This document shows, piece by piece, positions 1 through 12,313 of a stretch of 64,000 nt of DNA; positions within the stretch are counted from its first letter, which is position 1, and every line of letters begins with the position of its first letter. The DNA is taken from NCBI RefSeq assembly GCF_048569485.1, contig NC_134360.1, forward strand, positions 205,031,692 to 205,095,691. The letters run 5' to 3'. The notes beneath the pieces are model-generated. The model was not told the origin of the DNA. It worked only from the letters and a program-made list of their open reading frames with translations, and did no database searches. Source of the DNA: Anomaloglossus baeobatrachus. Its lineage: Eukaryota > Chordata > Amphibia > Anura > Aromobatidae. The translations under genes were made by a program, and so were the position numbers.

Positions 1-470
1 GTCATTATAGTATTTGGATAACTACAAGGGGGACAAAGATAAAGCATGGCATGGAAAAGTTTTGTGCTGAGGAAAAGAGGCTCTTTCCCTCAGAACCTCA
101 GCACCCAGCTTTCTCCTGCTCTGATATCATGGGAAAGCTGTGTGCTGAGGAAAAGATGTATAGCAGAGCATGGGGAAGCTGGGTGCTGAGGAAAAGATGT
201 ATAGCAGAGCATGGGGAAGGGACATAATGAGGACAAGATGGATAGCCGCACATAGGAAAGCTGCTGATAGAGAGATTTCAGATCATTAGAAACCTGGCTG
301 CTTAAGGAAAGAGCCAAGTGTCAGCAACACTATCCCATACCCCAACTGTCGTGTACGGTTGGGGGGGCGTAGGTCCAAACTTAGCACCAGGGCCCATCAA
401 ACTGTAGTTACGCCACTGTGTACGGATGACAGTAAAGTGAGTAGTTAGTTTGCCAGCAAGAGAGACATTG
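1..470. repeat. Short tandem repeat (about 42-bp unit) and repeat fragment
   Basis: A unit carrying GCTGAGGAAAAGATGTATAG occurs twice in perfect tandem at about 134-217, with weaker copies on either side. From about 340 to 425 there is a piece ending in TAGTTACGCCACTG, a common end of frog interspersed repeats. No coding signal is seen. Confidence 0.5.
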
Positions 471-479
471 TAGAAATGG

Positions 480-1735
480 ACTATTTACAAATCCTGCTGC
501 TTCTGGGGGGTGAAGACCGGTGCACACAGTTGTGGCGCTCTGGACAAGCCAGGTCGTCACAGAACTACACCTACACACCCCACACCCCGGCTAGGCACAC
601 CAAAGTCAAACACAAAAATCCTTGTTGCCTTCCTCCAGGGGCTGATGTCCACACCAGGGGGTGGGCCAGGCGGTTGGTCCCGCCCACCGAGGAGTTCACA
701 GTCCTGGAGGCGGGAAAAGGAGTCAGATAGAGTTTGAAGTTTGAGAAGTGAGGAGTGAAGTGGTAGAGGAGCAGTCTGACGGCGTCCGGGTGTGTGGCGC
801 GGACGGTACAGCAAGGTTGGCAGACGGTGGTGACCGTCTGCAGGAGAGGCTGATTAGAGCGAACCGTAAGGACCGTGGACGGGCGGTGGCCCGACGGTAC
901 CGGATCGGGGAGCAAAGACAAGCCAACACCATCCGGCAGGGCTTACGGACCCCGACCAGGCTAGGAGTCGCCGTAAAACTGGTCAAATCCGTTAGCGAAG
1001 GGAACCTCCGGGGTTTCCCAGCAGTCAAGACCCGATTAAAGGCAACAGCTCACACCGTAAAGGGAAACACAGTCAACGCCAAGGCTACAGTTCCCAGGGC
1101 CAGAGCCTGCGGGCAAAAGGGGCTCCTTCAGCATCCATCCAAGCTGGGGAGCGGGTTACCGGTGGGAAGCCATTGGAACCGTAACACAACACAGGTGCAG
1201 GGAAAGGTAGTCACCATCAACCTACCGGGAGAGCTACCGCAGCCGTCTGTGGGACCCGTCCATCCAGCCGTTTGTTTTACCAGAGACTTTGCATTCATCA
1301 TTGGCTGAGTGAGTACCATCGTGCCGTGCGGCACAGCGCTGCCCCCACGACCCTGCACCTCACCAGGCCCCATAACCCGCCTGCCATCCATAATTACCCC
1401 CTCACCGGGCCCCGGGACAACCAACCCCCCTACCCACGGAGGGGAGAAACAACATCCAAGCTGCTCCCTGTCATCGCTCCCGGGATCCCCGTCCAGAGCA
1501 GCGGTGGTGTCACCAATCTCACCACAACCGTGGGTGGCATCACGGACAATATCCCTAAACCAAAACACCCCCCTTTCACTCATGGGCGAGGAACGCCGCT
1601 CGAGTCCCCGGGATCTGGCCCACCGCTCGAACCACCACCGAGCAGCAGCAGCCGGACCCGAGCAGTGGGTGAACGCAGCGTCCCCTCCTCCGCCCGCGAC
1701 ACAGTCACAACCACTCTCTAGATTTAGGTAGCTCA
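480..1735. repeat. GC-rich interspersed repeat block, possibly LTR-derived
   Basis: About 1.25 kb of GC- and CpG-rich DNA stands out against AT-rich flanks. Open frames run on both strands at once (for example 748-1308 plus and 1128-1757 minus), as expected from base composition rather than coding. None shows a recognisable domain. An LTR-element fragment is possible but I saw no clear boundaries. If so, it is a broken fossil. Confidence 0.3.
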
Positions 1736-2095
1736 AGTAATAACATAAACACAACAAACATCATTTAATCAAGTCATGCTGCAAGGATTTTGCATTAAGT
1801 AATCATGAAAAAAAAACCATGGAATGAGGTTAAATACTAGCAAAATGTGATGTATAAAGTACAAGAACAACAAATGATGGAGCGGCTGCTGCTTCGGGGA
1901 TTTCCTGGAGAATCTCAGCCCCACGTGGCATAAATAGAGCACAAGTCACAGGTAAAATATTTAGTCAGAATGTATTTCCTATAATTCGCAAGGATAAAAC
2001 TTTAACCTTAACGGAGGGTTATAATTGTAATTAAAGGGAACCTGTCACCAGGATTTTCCTTTATGAGCTGTGGCCACCACCAGTGAGCCCTTATA

Positions 2096-3337
2096 CAAGG
2101 GGCTGCTGATAAGTCTTTGGCGTTGTGATCTTTTTTGTTTCTGCGGTAACGAATGTTACATCACATGAAAGCCTTATGTGTCTAATATAAGTTTTCAAAA
2201 TTCTGTGTTTGTTGCTTATGGCAACAGTGTTTTACACACGTGGGAAAACAAAATGGCGAAGTCTAATGCGATATTCACAGCAACTGAGAGCAGAGGAGTG
2301 ATAAAATTCTTGTTTCTGCAAGGAAAGTCCACAAAGGATATTCATGATGATATCTCGCAGACATTGGGGGATCAATGCCCTTCATATTCCGCAGTTAAGA
2401 ACTGGGTTGCCAAATTTAAAACGGGCCACTTCAGCACCAATGATGGGGAACGTCCTGGACGAACGAGAGTGGTTGTTGTTCTGGACATCGTCGATGTTGT
2501 GCACAACCTCATACTGGAGAATCCACGAATTTCAGCTAAAGCAATAGCAGACATCATGGGGATTTCCTGTGAACGTGTTTGTGTGATTATCCATGAACAT
2601 TTGGACATGAGGAAGCTATCTGCAAAGCGGGTCCCCAAAGTTTGACAACGGATCAGAGAAGCATGCGGGGGAAATCTTCCCAGTCCATTTTTCACCATTC
2701 CCGGACTGATAAGAACTTCCTGCAGCGACTGGTCACTATGGATGAGACCTGGATTTATTTATATGACCCTGAAAACAAGGAGCAGTCAAAAGACTGGAGG
2801 CACAGTGGTTCTCCTCATCCAAAGAAGTTCAGGGTGCAAAAATCAGCCACTAAGGAGGGTGTGCTGCTAGTGGACTACCTTCAAAAGGGTTCTACCATCA
2901 ATACAAGGTATTACACTGAACTTTTGAACCAATTGAAGGCAGCTCTGAAGGCCAAAAGGAATCTTGTTCCTGCAAGACAACGCCTCCGCTCACATTGCAC
3001 AAGCGACCACGGCAAAACTGACAGAGCTGGGCTTCCAGCTGGTTGACCACACAACTTATTCACCAGATCTAGCTCCCTCTGATTATTATGCGTTTCCAAA
3101 CCAGAAGAAATACCTCAAGGGTGCCAAATTTCACGCCATTTCTGATGCAATGGCTTCTATGGATGCCTGGTTTGAGGCACAATTGAAATCCTTCTTTTTG
3201 CTAGGCTTACAGAACTTGGAATACCAATGTAAGAAGTGTGTTGACATCAGAGGAGAGTATGTGGAATAAATGTAAAGTTTCATCATCCTATCTCATTTCT
3301 TTCTGAGTAAAGCCAAAGACTTATCAGCAGCCCCTCG
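2096..3337 (+). mobile_element. mariner (DD34D) DNA transposon, degenerate, with TIRs
   Basis: Inverted ends CAAGGGGCTGCTGATAAGTC and its mirror at 3337 are bordered by TA duplications. The size (1.24 kb) is right for mariner. Transposase starts at ATG 2253 with a helix-turn-helix region (about 2253-2640), then the LVTMDETWIY block (first Asp), FLQDNASAH (second Asp, about 2967) and HTTYSPDLAPSDYY (third Asp, about 3055). The frame is broken at least twice, near 2640 and near 2960, so this copy cannot make a full transposase. It is nested in the TTAA element. Confidence 0.9.
2253..3269 (+). pseudogene. mariner transposase pseudogene
   Basis: Three consecutive frame segments together cover a full-length mariner transposase. 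The first (2253-2645) has the N-terminal DNA-binding region with PSYSAVKNWVAKFK. The second (2642 to about 2960) has the first catalytic Asp. The third (about 2964-3269) has QDNASAH and SPDLAPSDYY. The catalytic triad residues are all still present, and the damage is two frameshifts with a stop at 2643. Confidence 0.88.
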
Positions 3338-3894
3338 TATAAACAGTATTCCAGAACACTTTATATAAGACCCCAGGCCAGCACCTCTTCCATCCTGTGC
3401 AGTCTCAGTCTGTCCTCCTGCCCAGCCCTGTGTGCATGACACATCCTGCGTCATTCATACAGAGGCCTCCATTGCACTCCTGCGCATGCGCACTTTGAGG
3501 TGCCATGCTGGGGGCAGAATAAAGTACTGTAATGCACAGGTGCGAGAAAAGGTCAATGACCGCCCTGCGCATGCGCACTACAGTGCTGGATAGATCAAAG
3601 TGTGCATGCGCAAGAGCGCAATGTAGGCCTCTCTGTGAATGACACAGTATGCGTCATCCACACGGGGCTGAGCAGGAGTAGGGCAATCCCACAAGATGGA
3701 GAAGGCATCAGACCGAGAGCAGCGACAACTATCGGACCTGACCGCCCCCTAGGGGAGTATAATAAAATGTCTATTTTATGTTATACAGAGCAGCTTGGCC
3801 TCTTATATACACCATTCTGGAATACTGTATATAAGAGCACACTAGTGGTGGCCACAGCTCATAAGGGAAAAACCTGCTGACCGGTTCCCTTTAA

Positions 3895-4239
3895 TAAAGA
3901 CTAATCCCTATATAAGAGCAGGTACATACACGCCAGATTTGTTTTGCGGCAGATGTAGATCAATGTCGGTTCACCATTGCTACACTGAAAGGCACAAAGT
4001 CCAATTGACAGCTGCTGTAATCCTCTGTGGATTCCTCCTGTGTAAATGCTGCATTTTTTCTACCTCATGTGAACCTGCCATAAATGTAAATACCTTCATC
4101 CTTCTTATATCATTAAAGTGGTTTTCCCAAAATTAAAAGTTATCCTCTACTTATACAATTTGCTGATTGCCAGGGGTCCGATCACTGGCACTCCCAGAGA
4201 TCCTGAAACTACAAAAACACTTATATTTAAGTCACATGC
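3895..4239. other. Unassigned AT-rich spacer with MITE end
   Basis: No gene is seen. Near 4114 there is a TTAAAGTGGTTTTCCCA motif that looks like the end of another frog MITE, without a visible partner end. Confidence 0.3.
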
Positions 4240-4680
4240 TGTAATTTCCTTGTGGTCCTCCTTGAGATGGTTTCACTCCTCCATTGAAGTCGAGCTATGT
4301 TTAATTGAACTGATAGGACTTGATTTGGAAAGGCACACACCTGTCTATATAACACCTGACAGCTCACAGTCCATTTCAGACCAAATGAGAATCATGAGGT
4401 CAGAGGAACTGCCCAAGGAGCTCAGTGACAGAATTGTGGCAAGGCACAGATCTGGCCAAGGTTACAAAAGAATTTCTGCAGTATTCAAGATTCCTAAGAG
4501 CACAGTGGCCTCCATAATCCTTAAATGGAAAAAGTTTGGGACCACCAGAACTCTTCCTAGACCTGGCCATCCAGCCAAACTGAGCAATTGTAGGAGAAGA
4601 GCCTTGGTGAGAGAGGTAAAGAAGAACCCAAAGATCATTGTGGCTGAGCTCCACGTCCATGGCTCCTTTATGTACAGGGT
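4240..4680 (+). mobile_element. Tc1-like transposon, 5' fragment
   Basis: The frame from 4388 encodes MRIMRSEELPKELSDRIVAR and a typical Tc1 paired-type DNA-binding domain, including GYKRISAVFKIPKSTVASII and RPGHPAKLS. It stops after about 100 residues, and the catalytic DDE domain is missing. Upstream bases resemble a Tc1 5' UTR. It is a truncated relic. Confidence 0.8.
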
Positions 4681-4699
4681 ACCGCTTTCTCAATACACT

Positions 4700-5725
4700 T
4701 GGACTCAAATAGTGTAGACCACCTGATGGCCTGAAGCAGAACCCTGGTTGTGCAGTGTATTGGTGACATATACAGTCTATGTGTGTACGTACGCAGCTGT
4801 GTGTAGTCGGGAAAGAATTATTACAGTGGTCTTGTGGTTGCCAAAACTGATCGGGGGCAAATGTAAACATGTGGTTGTTGGACGGTTCCACTTGTATCAC
4901 ACTTATGAAGAGGCCTGCACCTTTTAATAAATGAAGCAAAAATTACTGCAATGTGGCCATTTTCTGCTATTAGGGTGAGGCCTCATACCCTCCTTCCAGG
5001 TTTTGTCCTTCCTGGGGTCCCATAGCTATTTGTTGTATACTCATGAACAGCACCTCTCTAGTGTGTTTTTACTTTTACACCAGACCATTGTGTCTTCTGT
5101 ATTCTGTGGCTCTGTATTCCGGTCTTCAGTCTTCTTTCAGGTAGCATGTTGTGTAGGACATATACAATGTTAGCCCCCATCAGAGAGCCTGAACCCCATA
5201 ATACCTGTAATGTAGCTTGGGACAGGAGCTGACATTATCACATAACAATCCGTCATGGAGCCCCCTATAATTCCCATTTCTGCAATACTGAGAGTTGTAG
5301 TAATAACTCATCATTGTTACTGTGTAAGGAGAAATCCAGCCATAAAATACACATCACAATATATACGGTACAGATTTTTTTTATTGGCATAGCAATAAGC
5401 AACATGGTAATGGAAGTATTACCGGCTCTTTTAGAAATTTAAGAATGATCACGGTGACTCTCAGGCTATGTCCGGTGAAGACCACAGAACTAGCTGTGGC
5501 CATTGTGGACAGGCTGAGGGCCACCGGACCCAAAGATCCAGAGGAAGGCAAACAAACCCCCCGGAGAGTTCTACCTCAGGGGGGAAAAAAATTCCTTCCT
5601 GACCCCAAGCATGGCGATCGGATATTTCCCTGGATCTCGTTTGTCCTGCTGCATATTGCTGTATATCATCTGTACGTAATAATCAGCTTCAACAGAGAGG
5701 ACCCTGTAAAAGAAAAAGACATTAA
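4700..5725. other. No gene seen; low-complexity and unassigned DNA
   Basis: Contains a short open frame (5445-5738) with no recognisable domain, in a segment that resembles a dispersed frog repeat with a CCTTCCTGACCCC motif. No splice-flanked exon with a known protein motif was found. Confidence 0.3.
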
Positions 5726-5925
5726 TTTGGTCCTATAAGCTTACAATCTAATATACAATATACCCACATACAATATACCCACTGCTCCTGAGAGCTCACA
5801 GACTAATATACACCCTGCTCCTAGGAGCTTACAATCTAATATACAATATACGCACTGCTCCTGAGAGCTCACAGACTAATGTACACCCTGCTCCTAGGAG
5901 CTTACAATCTAATATACCTGGACGT
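5726..5925. repeat. 73-bp tandem repeat, about 2.5 copies
   Basis: GAGAGCTCACAGACTAAT recurs at about 5790 and 5863, and CTAGGAGCTTACAATCTAAT alternates with it. The copies differ by few bases. Confidence 0.7.
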
Positions 5926-7280
5926 ACCTTACCTGGACTTACCTTACTTGGACTTACCTTTCCTCCTCAAACTGGCGGGCTCTAGTGATACAAAATGGTT
6001 CAGGATTAGAACTTTTTACATTCCACATTGGTTGTGATGTCACGTGTTGTCTGTGATGTAATGTAACCTGTGATGTCATTTGATGTCTATGCGCACTGTG
6101 ATGTTATCATCACTGTCACTTCTGTTTTATGTATTAAGCTTATAACATTGAGCAAGAATTTAATTTATTTTAATAAATATAAACTATAGATAGCTCCCAC
6201 CCTTATTTTTAATTTGTAACAATTATTTAAATGAACCTTTATATTTTGAAGGGTTACTCCAATTTTTAGACGTTATCAGTTGCCCATAGGATAGGTAATA
6301 TTTTGCTGAAGGTGAGAATCTGATTGCTCAGCATTTCTCCATCTAAATGGAGCTGTGCCAAAACATGGCACATATGCACCCCCGATCCATTACTTTGCTA
6401 TGAAAGATATACAGCACTGAGTACAATACTTGGCTTTTCCTGGTAGCCCCATAGAGAAATAATGGAGCTGTGGTACGCATGGTTGGCCAGCCCTCTATTC
6501 AGATGTGGTTCTCAGGTCCAACTGCTGGGACCCTACGAGTATTAAATAACTCTAAAGATTGGAAGAACCAGTTAACAGGACCAAGTGACCTGACAATAGA
6601 GAATTGTAGCATTTCGTAATTGGATAGGTCACAAAAATGGTATATTTTGTCCAGACTAATGGCAAAACTAGTCAACTAATCGCTCAAAAGAAATTTTTAC
6701 GCATACACTTCATTAATCAATAACTCAACACAAACCCACAAGGCATCACCCAAGCTAGGTCAAGAAGTGAAAAAATTTAATTGTTTTTTGTATAAAAATT
6801 TGAATAAACATTTTTATATTAATTTATCTCATGACATATAGACAAAAAACACCATTAAAAACACAAAAGGAAGCCACCTCAGAGGGACACAATCAATAGC
6901 AGGTAGTGCTTCACTCAACAGGATAACACTTCATACGGTAAATTAAAAAGGATTCCACATATAATTTATGGCGAATACTGCAATATTTAAGGTCAAAAAG
7001 TGTAAAGTGCAATAAATATAGTTCTTATCAAAATTTATCCCAACACTACATGTATATAAAAATATATAAGGTGTCAAGTGCGCTAAATACAGTTTAATCA
7101 GAATTTATCATAAACTGAAACACACCAATTAAGAATTTTTTCAGTGTATAAACCAAATCAAACCATTTTTTTATACATTATATCCCACCTAGTATTATGT
7201 AACAGCACTTGCAAAAAATCCACAAAAAAAACCCACTACAAAAAAATATATTACAGAACATCGTGACAATCACAGCCAGG
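5926..7280. other. AT-rich unassigned DNA with repeat fragments
   Basis: Contains a segment (5960-6130) resembling the repeat at 7380-7520, with alternating GTGATGTCA motifs. At about 6250 there is a MITE end motif GGGTTACTCCAATTTTTAGA. No gene is seen. Confidence 0.3.
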
Positions 7281-7488
7281 GCAGCTTTTTGTTGACAATT
7301 TTGAGGTGTTACTGTTATAGTTCTGAATTCCACTACACTCCCCCCCCCCAGATGCATCATATGGGAAGGAGACCCCGTATAATGAGAGCGACCTACCTGG
7401 ACCTGTCCTCTTCCAGCTGTCAGACTGTAATGACACAAGATGGCTCAGATGTAGAACATTGTACATTCTATACCAATTGTGATGCCAT

Positions 7489-9050
7489 GTGATACCTGTG
7501 ATGTCATCATAGCTGCCACTGATGCTTAATAGATCACATTTTACAGGGTAAGAAATAGTTGAATTATTAAAAAAAATATATAAAAAAAAATGGGATTTAA
7601 TGCAGTCGGTGATTACTTTATACACTGTTATATACATTACCGTTTCTAGGCGTTAATCATGTCATACTCCACCACCTACCCTGCACATTATAAGTATATA
7701 ATCAGTAGTTATAACAAACAGTAGTTTATTAGATTAACCCCTTCAAGACCTCTACTGTACACTTACGGCGCATGTTGAAAGCAGTTGTATAGAACGCGAG
7801 TCACGGTGTCAAACTGTGACAGCGGGATTTATCATGTGCAGAGAAGCGTGGTACCCATCGATGCACCTGTGGCGTGATCGTGGATCACCGATGGGTCGCT
7901 ATGTTTGCAGGGAGCCTACTGAAGACCTCCATACTTGTCATAGCAGAGCTCCTTTGAAACCTGCCTGTGGCTGTGCTTCAAAGGAGACAGTGATTTCTGC
8001 TATACACAACAATGGTGGAGCATGAATGTATATAACACAAGTGATCAAACGATCTCATGTTATAGCCTCCTAGGGAACTATTAAAAGCAGTGAAAAATAA
8101 AAAACAAAGTTTTAAAAAATATGCAAAAAAACAAATTCAAATCAGCCCCCCTTTGCACCATTAAAAATACTAATTTATGTATTTATTTATTTTAAATACA
8201 CATATATGGTATTGACGGGTTCCGAAAGTCCGACTTATAAATATATAAAATTAATTGATATGTGATACCTTTGATGTCATCATAGCTGCCACTGCTGCTT
8301 AACAGATCACATTTACAGGCTAAGAAATAGTAGAATTATTATAAAAACATATATATAAAAATGGGATTTAATGCAGTCGGTGATTACTTTATACGCTGTT
8401 ATATACATTACTGTTTCTAGGCTTCAGTCATGTCATACTCCACCTCTTATCCTGCATATTATAAGTACGGTATATAATCAGTAGTTATAACAAACCGTAG
8501 TTCTTACATTAACCCCTTCACGACATCCACCGTACATGTACGTCGCATGTCGAAATCAGATGTATAGAGCGCAGGCCCATGGGGTCAAACTCTGACGGCG
8601 GGATTTATCATATGCCAGCATAGAGGTGTGGTACCCATCGATGCACCTGTGGCGTAATCATGGATCGCCGATGGGTCGCTATGATTGCAGGGGACCTACT
8701 GAAGACCCCCATACTTGTCATAGCAGAGCTCCTTTGAAACCTGCCTGTGGCCGAGCTTCAAAAGAAGACAGTGATTTCTGCTATATACAGCAATGGTGGG
8801 GCATTACTGTATACAGCACAAGTGATCAGACGATCACAGGTTATAGCCTCCTAAGGGGACTATTAAAAACAGTGTAAAATGAAAAACAAAGTTTTTAAAA
8901 ATAGGAAAAAAAAACAAAAATTAAAATCAGCCCCCTTTTGTCCCATTAAAAATACAAATTATTATTACTATTTATTTATTTTTTTTAAATACACATATAT
9001 GGTATCGATGTGTTCAGAAAGTCCGACTTGCCAATATATAAAATTAATTA
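7489..9050. repeat. Tandem direct duplication of a 0.77-0.79 kb segment
   Basis: Blocks 7489-8258 and 8261-9050 match along their length. Both carry TGATGTCATCATAGCTGCC, ATTTAATGCAGTCGGTGATT, a GTGGTACCCATCGATGCACC core and a GTCCGACTT tail. Copies differ by scattered substitutions and small indels, so the duplication is not very recent. No coding capacity is conserved between the copies. Confidence 0.85.
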
Positions 9051-9530
9051 ACCCGATCAGTAAACACTGTAAACAAAAACAAAAAATTAAGAACACCAAA
9101 ACTACATTTTTTTGGGTCACTTTGCCCCTCTGGGGCATCCAGAGTTTTTGTGCAACGTAATTACACTTTTAAAGGAAATTGAAAGTGTCTGCCTGTATCA
9201 ATCAGAAGAGCGACTCCTGCTCCTGATCCTGTTGTTGTCAGTAAGTTGGCAGTCCATCTTATTTTAAACAACATGGATTTTAGCAGTTTGCAGATAAAGT
9301 TAAAGTTCAAGAGGCTGCGAGTTCAATAAAAAGTGGCTCATAAGTGAAGAAAAAAGCATGTTCTGTTGATAAGATATAGTTAAAAAATTACTATATTTGC
9401 TTTTACAATTGATTTATGTGAACTATGTCAAAATGGCAGTGATCCTTTAAGACTCAGGTTTCTAGATACTGATCTAAGTGTGCGTACTGAGATTTTGGAG
9501 ACATTTTTGGAGCATAAATTGAGCAGAAAT
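9051..9530. other. Unassigned spacer
   Basis: AT-rich with short A- and T-runs. No open frame with a known motif and no repeat boundaries that I can define. Confidence 0.3.
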
Positions 9531-10326
9531 AGGGATGAGCGAGTATACTCGGTACTCGCCGAGTAGTACGGTACTCGGGCTACTCATTACTCCGCGAGAA
9601 TCCTTGTAATTACTTGTTAGGAGTAGCGAGTCCAATGTAAGTCAATGGGAAATGTGAGTAATTGTCTGCTGGACCCTACAAAGCGGTCTGGGGGCTGAGT
9701 AAAAGGCTGAAATAGATGCACGATTGTTTAAAAGCAGCTTTTTTTAAACAATCAGCTGATGCACGCTCCCCGTTCGGGTCCTTCACTCCCTGCTGCCTCG
9801 CTCCCCTGCCTGGTTCTTCGCTCCCCCGCCGCCTCTCCGCCCGATCCTAAGATAGTACTGGGTGGGGAGCGCAGCACCAGGGAGCGGGGGATGAAGCACA
9901 GAGCAGTGGAGTGCGCAGCACCAGGGAGCAGGAAGTGAAGCACAGGGCAACGGAGATCGCAGCACCAGGGAGCGGGGGATGAAGCACAGAGCAGTGGAGC
10001 GCGCAGCACCAGGGAGCAGGAAGTGAAGCACAGGACAACGGAGAGCGCAGCACCAGGGAGCAAAGGACCCGGACGGGGAGCGTACATCAGCTCATTGTTT
10101 AAAAAAGGCAGCGGCTTTATACCGCCTGTCTTTTAAACAATCATGCATTCATTTCACCCTTTCACTCAGCCCCCAGACTGCTTTGTAGGGTCCAGCAGAA
10201 GTAGACAATTACTCGCATTTCCCATTGACTTGCATTGGACTCGCTAATTGTAACAAGTACCTGAGTATTAGGACCTACTCGTTACGAGTATAGCGATGCC
10301 GAGTATATCACTACTTGCTCATCCCT
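9531..10326. mobile_element. Foldback element with about 240-bp inverted arms and a 44-bp minisatellite loop
   Basis: The ends AGGGATGAGCGAGTATACTC and GAGTATATCACTACTTGCTC..ATCCCT mirror each other, and complementarity continues inward through CATTGACTTGCATTGGACTC and GTTTAAA blocks. The centre (9871-10056) is a tandem repeat. No protein is encoded. The GGGATGAGCGAGTA-type end is a known look of frog foldback MITEs, from memory. Confidence 0.8.
9868..10060. repeat. 44-bp minisatellite with alternating unit types
   Basis: GCAGCACCAGGGAGC starts at 9871, 9915, 9959, 10003 and 10047, exactly 44 bp apart. Two variants alternate (GGGGGATGAAG and AGGAAGTGAAG), giving an 88-bp higher-order repeat. 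Confidence 0.9.
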
Positions 10327-10432
10327 ATGCGGAAACTCTCCCAATCCTTCTTAAAAACTCCAAAACCCTCAAAAATTTTAAGGTTCTGCTCAGTTTCTAA
10401 TCCGGAAACTTTGGAAAAAAGGCTTTGTGTGA
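10327..10432. repeat. Unit of a dispersed/tandem 'TTTAGTGAGTC' repeat
   Basis: Matches the later parts of units at 10943-11130 and 14448-14900 (TCCTCAAAA..TTCTGCTCAG motifs). Together they look like a local array broken up by later insertions. Confidence 0.5.
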
Positions 10433-10942
10433 GACCTCTTTCACACATCCGTGTCTCCAACACGTGTGAGGTCCATTTTCGCACACGCAGATCCATTAAA
10501 ATCAATGAGTCTGCACACACGTGGAGCCTACGTGTGTCCGTGTCCTCCACACGTTGACATGTTCGTTTTTCTCCGGCAGCACGGGTGTCACTCGTCCGTG
10601 TGACATCAGTGTGACACGTACCGGAGAAAATCACATTTCTTTGAAATAAAATGAATTTCTACACTCACCTGTCTCTCCAGCCCTGCTGTCTTCAGCCGCT
10701 GCTTTCACTTGCTTCCGGCCCCCGCTCATTATGCTCATCGCATATTCATTGCACTGAGCACCAGAAGCAACAGCGCGGGAGACATCAGCTCCATGGACAA
10801 CAGCGCCAGGGACAGGTGAGCAGAAAGTTCCTGCTCTGATGTATTATCTCGGATAACACACAGAGAGCCAAAATCACAGCACACGGAGGGCCATACGCAC
10901 CTCTAAACGTACGTGGTTTTAATGTACGTGTGAAAGAGGCCT
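10433..10942. mobile_element. Palindromic MITE, 'CCTCTTTCACAC' family, complete copy
   Basis: Ends ACCTCTTTCACACATCCGTG and its mirror at 10942 (GTGTGAAAGAGGCCT). Internal arms mirror around CCGTGTGACATCAGTGTGAC. The middle has CTCATTATGCTCATCGCATA, shared with copies at 29080-29250, 54240-54310, 55570-55610 and 56150-56180. It is non-coding. Confidence 0.85.
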
Positions 10943-12313
10943 GAAAGTAACCCCAAGGAGAGAACTGAATCTGTGCCCCAGGTTCCTTGCCCTTCTCATT
11001 TAGTGAGTCTTTTTGCTGATTTTTTTGAAGCAGGAACTCTCCAAATCCTCCTCAAAATCTCAAAACTCCTCAATAACTTGGACGTTCTGCAAAGTTTATG
11101 CTAAAAAAAAACCCCTGCAAAAAAAAGTGAAGATCAGACAGCTCCAACTAATTGCTCAGTATAATGCAGCTGTGGTGCTCGGAACTACAGGCTGGTTCCT
11201 GGATCCATGGATAAGGCAGAGGTGTATCTAGGCTTTCCAGCACCCGGGGCAAGAATTCAGTATGGCGGCGCACCCCCACCCCCCACCAAGCAATTTGGGT
11301 GGTCGTCATGTGACCAGTCACTCATATATGATTTGCCCACTTACAGTCATGTGGTAACGAGCTTCTCTTAATAATTCTCTCAATGTTCAATGAGAAACGT
11401 ATGAAGAAAAGCTAATTGTCACATGCAAGTATGAAAATCACATATGAGGAGTGGCCATGTGGTGACCAGCCAGCAGAGCTGAATTGTGACAGTGGGTATA
11501 TTACACGCTGTTAGAACTGAGTATACTACACTACTTAATTTTGTAATTAAAGGGATTGTCCAAATTAGAGATAAAAGTCTGCAGTGACTATTCGTGACTT
11601 CAGGCTTCTGAATTCTTACAACGCATGCTCTGCACACTGTTAGGATTCTCCGGTGGCAGTGACGAGAATGGACAATTATGTGAGCACAAGTATGAGATTT
11701 GTAGACTTCTGGCCACATTCTGGTTTGATGTGTCCAGCCTCAGTCAATTAATTTTCATTGAGCATGTCTGTTCAGCACGTGACCACATTATGTAAATCGC
11801 ATACTTGAAGCTTCGTAACCTCCCACTGTCACCGCTGGCATCAGAGAATCCTGACAGCGTGCAGTGTGTACACTGTGAGAATTCAGAAGTCTGCAGTCAC
11901 ATGGACAATCTCTTTAATAAAGTCTACTACCTTAACAATGAAGACCTTTCGTTAGGATAGGTCACCAATGTCTGATTGGTCGGGATCCGGCACCTGGCAC
12001 CCCTGCCAATCGCTTGTTCTAGGTGCCATGTCGGTGGTGGCAGGTGCCCCGAAGTGCTCAGTTCTGGATCTGCTCCATCTTGAGATAGTGGGAGCAGTCT
12101 CCTATTAAAATCAATGAGGCGGATGTGCAGTACCCGGCCGCGGACACCATCAGAGGGCGGAGCAGATCCAAAAATAAGCATTTCCGGCCACCTGCACCAA
12201 GAACAGCTGATCAATGAGGGTCCCACTGTGCTCACATCAGAAGCAATGTGCAAGTGGGACCAAAGCCTAATGATGGGACATAGTATCACAAATAAACATT
12301 TACATTCACGTAC

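Larger units (their letters stand above)
2031..3894. mobile_element. TTAA-flanked TIR element (piggyBac-like MITE family) carrying a nested mariner
   Basis: Inverted ends of about 60 bp start TTAAAGGGAACCTGTCACC and read inward through a GAGCTGTGGCCACCAC block, mirrored at 3843-3894. TTAA sits at both outer edges, as in piggyBac-type targets. The middle is split by a mariner copy. The same end motif opens elements at 34940 and 62844. No transposase is encoded, so this is a non-autonomous element. Confidence 0.75.

Noticed and set aside
748-1308. 186-codon arginine-rich open frame
   Set aside because: High GC content keeps frames open on both strands, and no domain or homologue is recognised.
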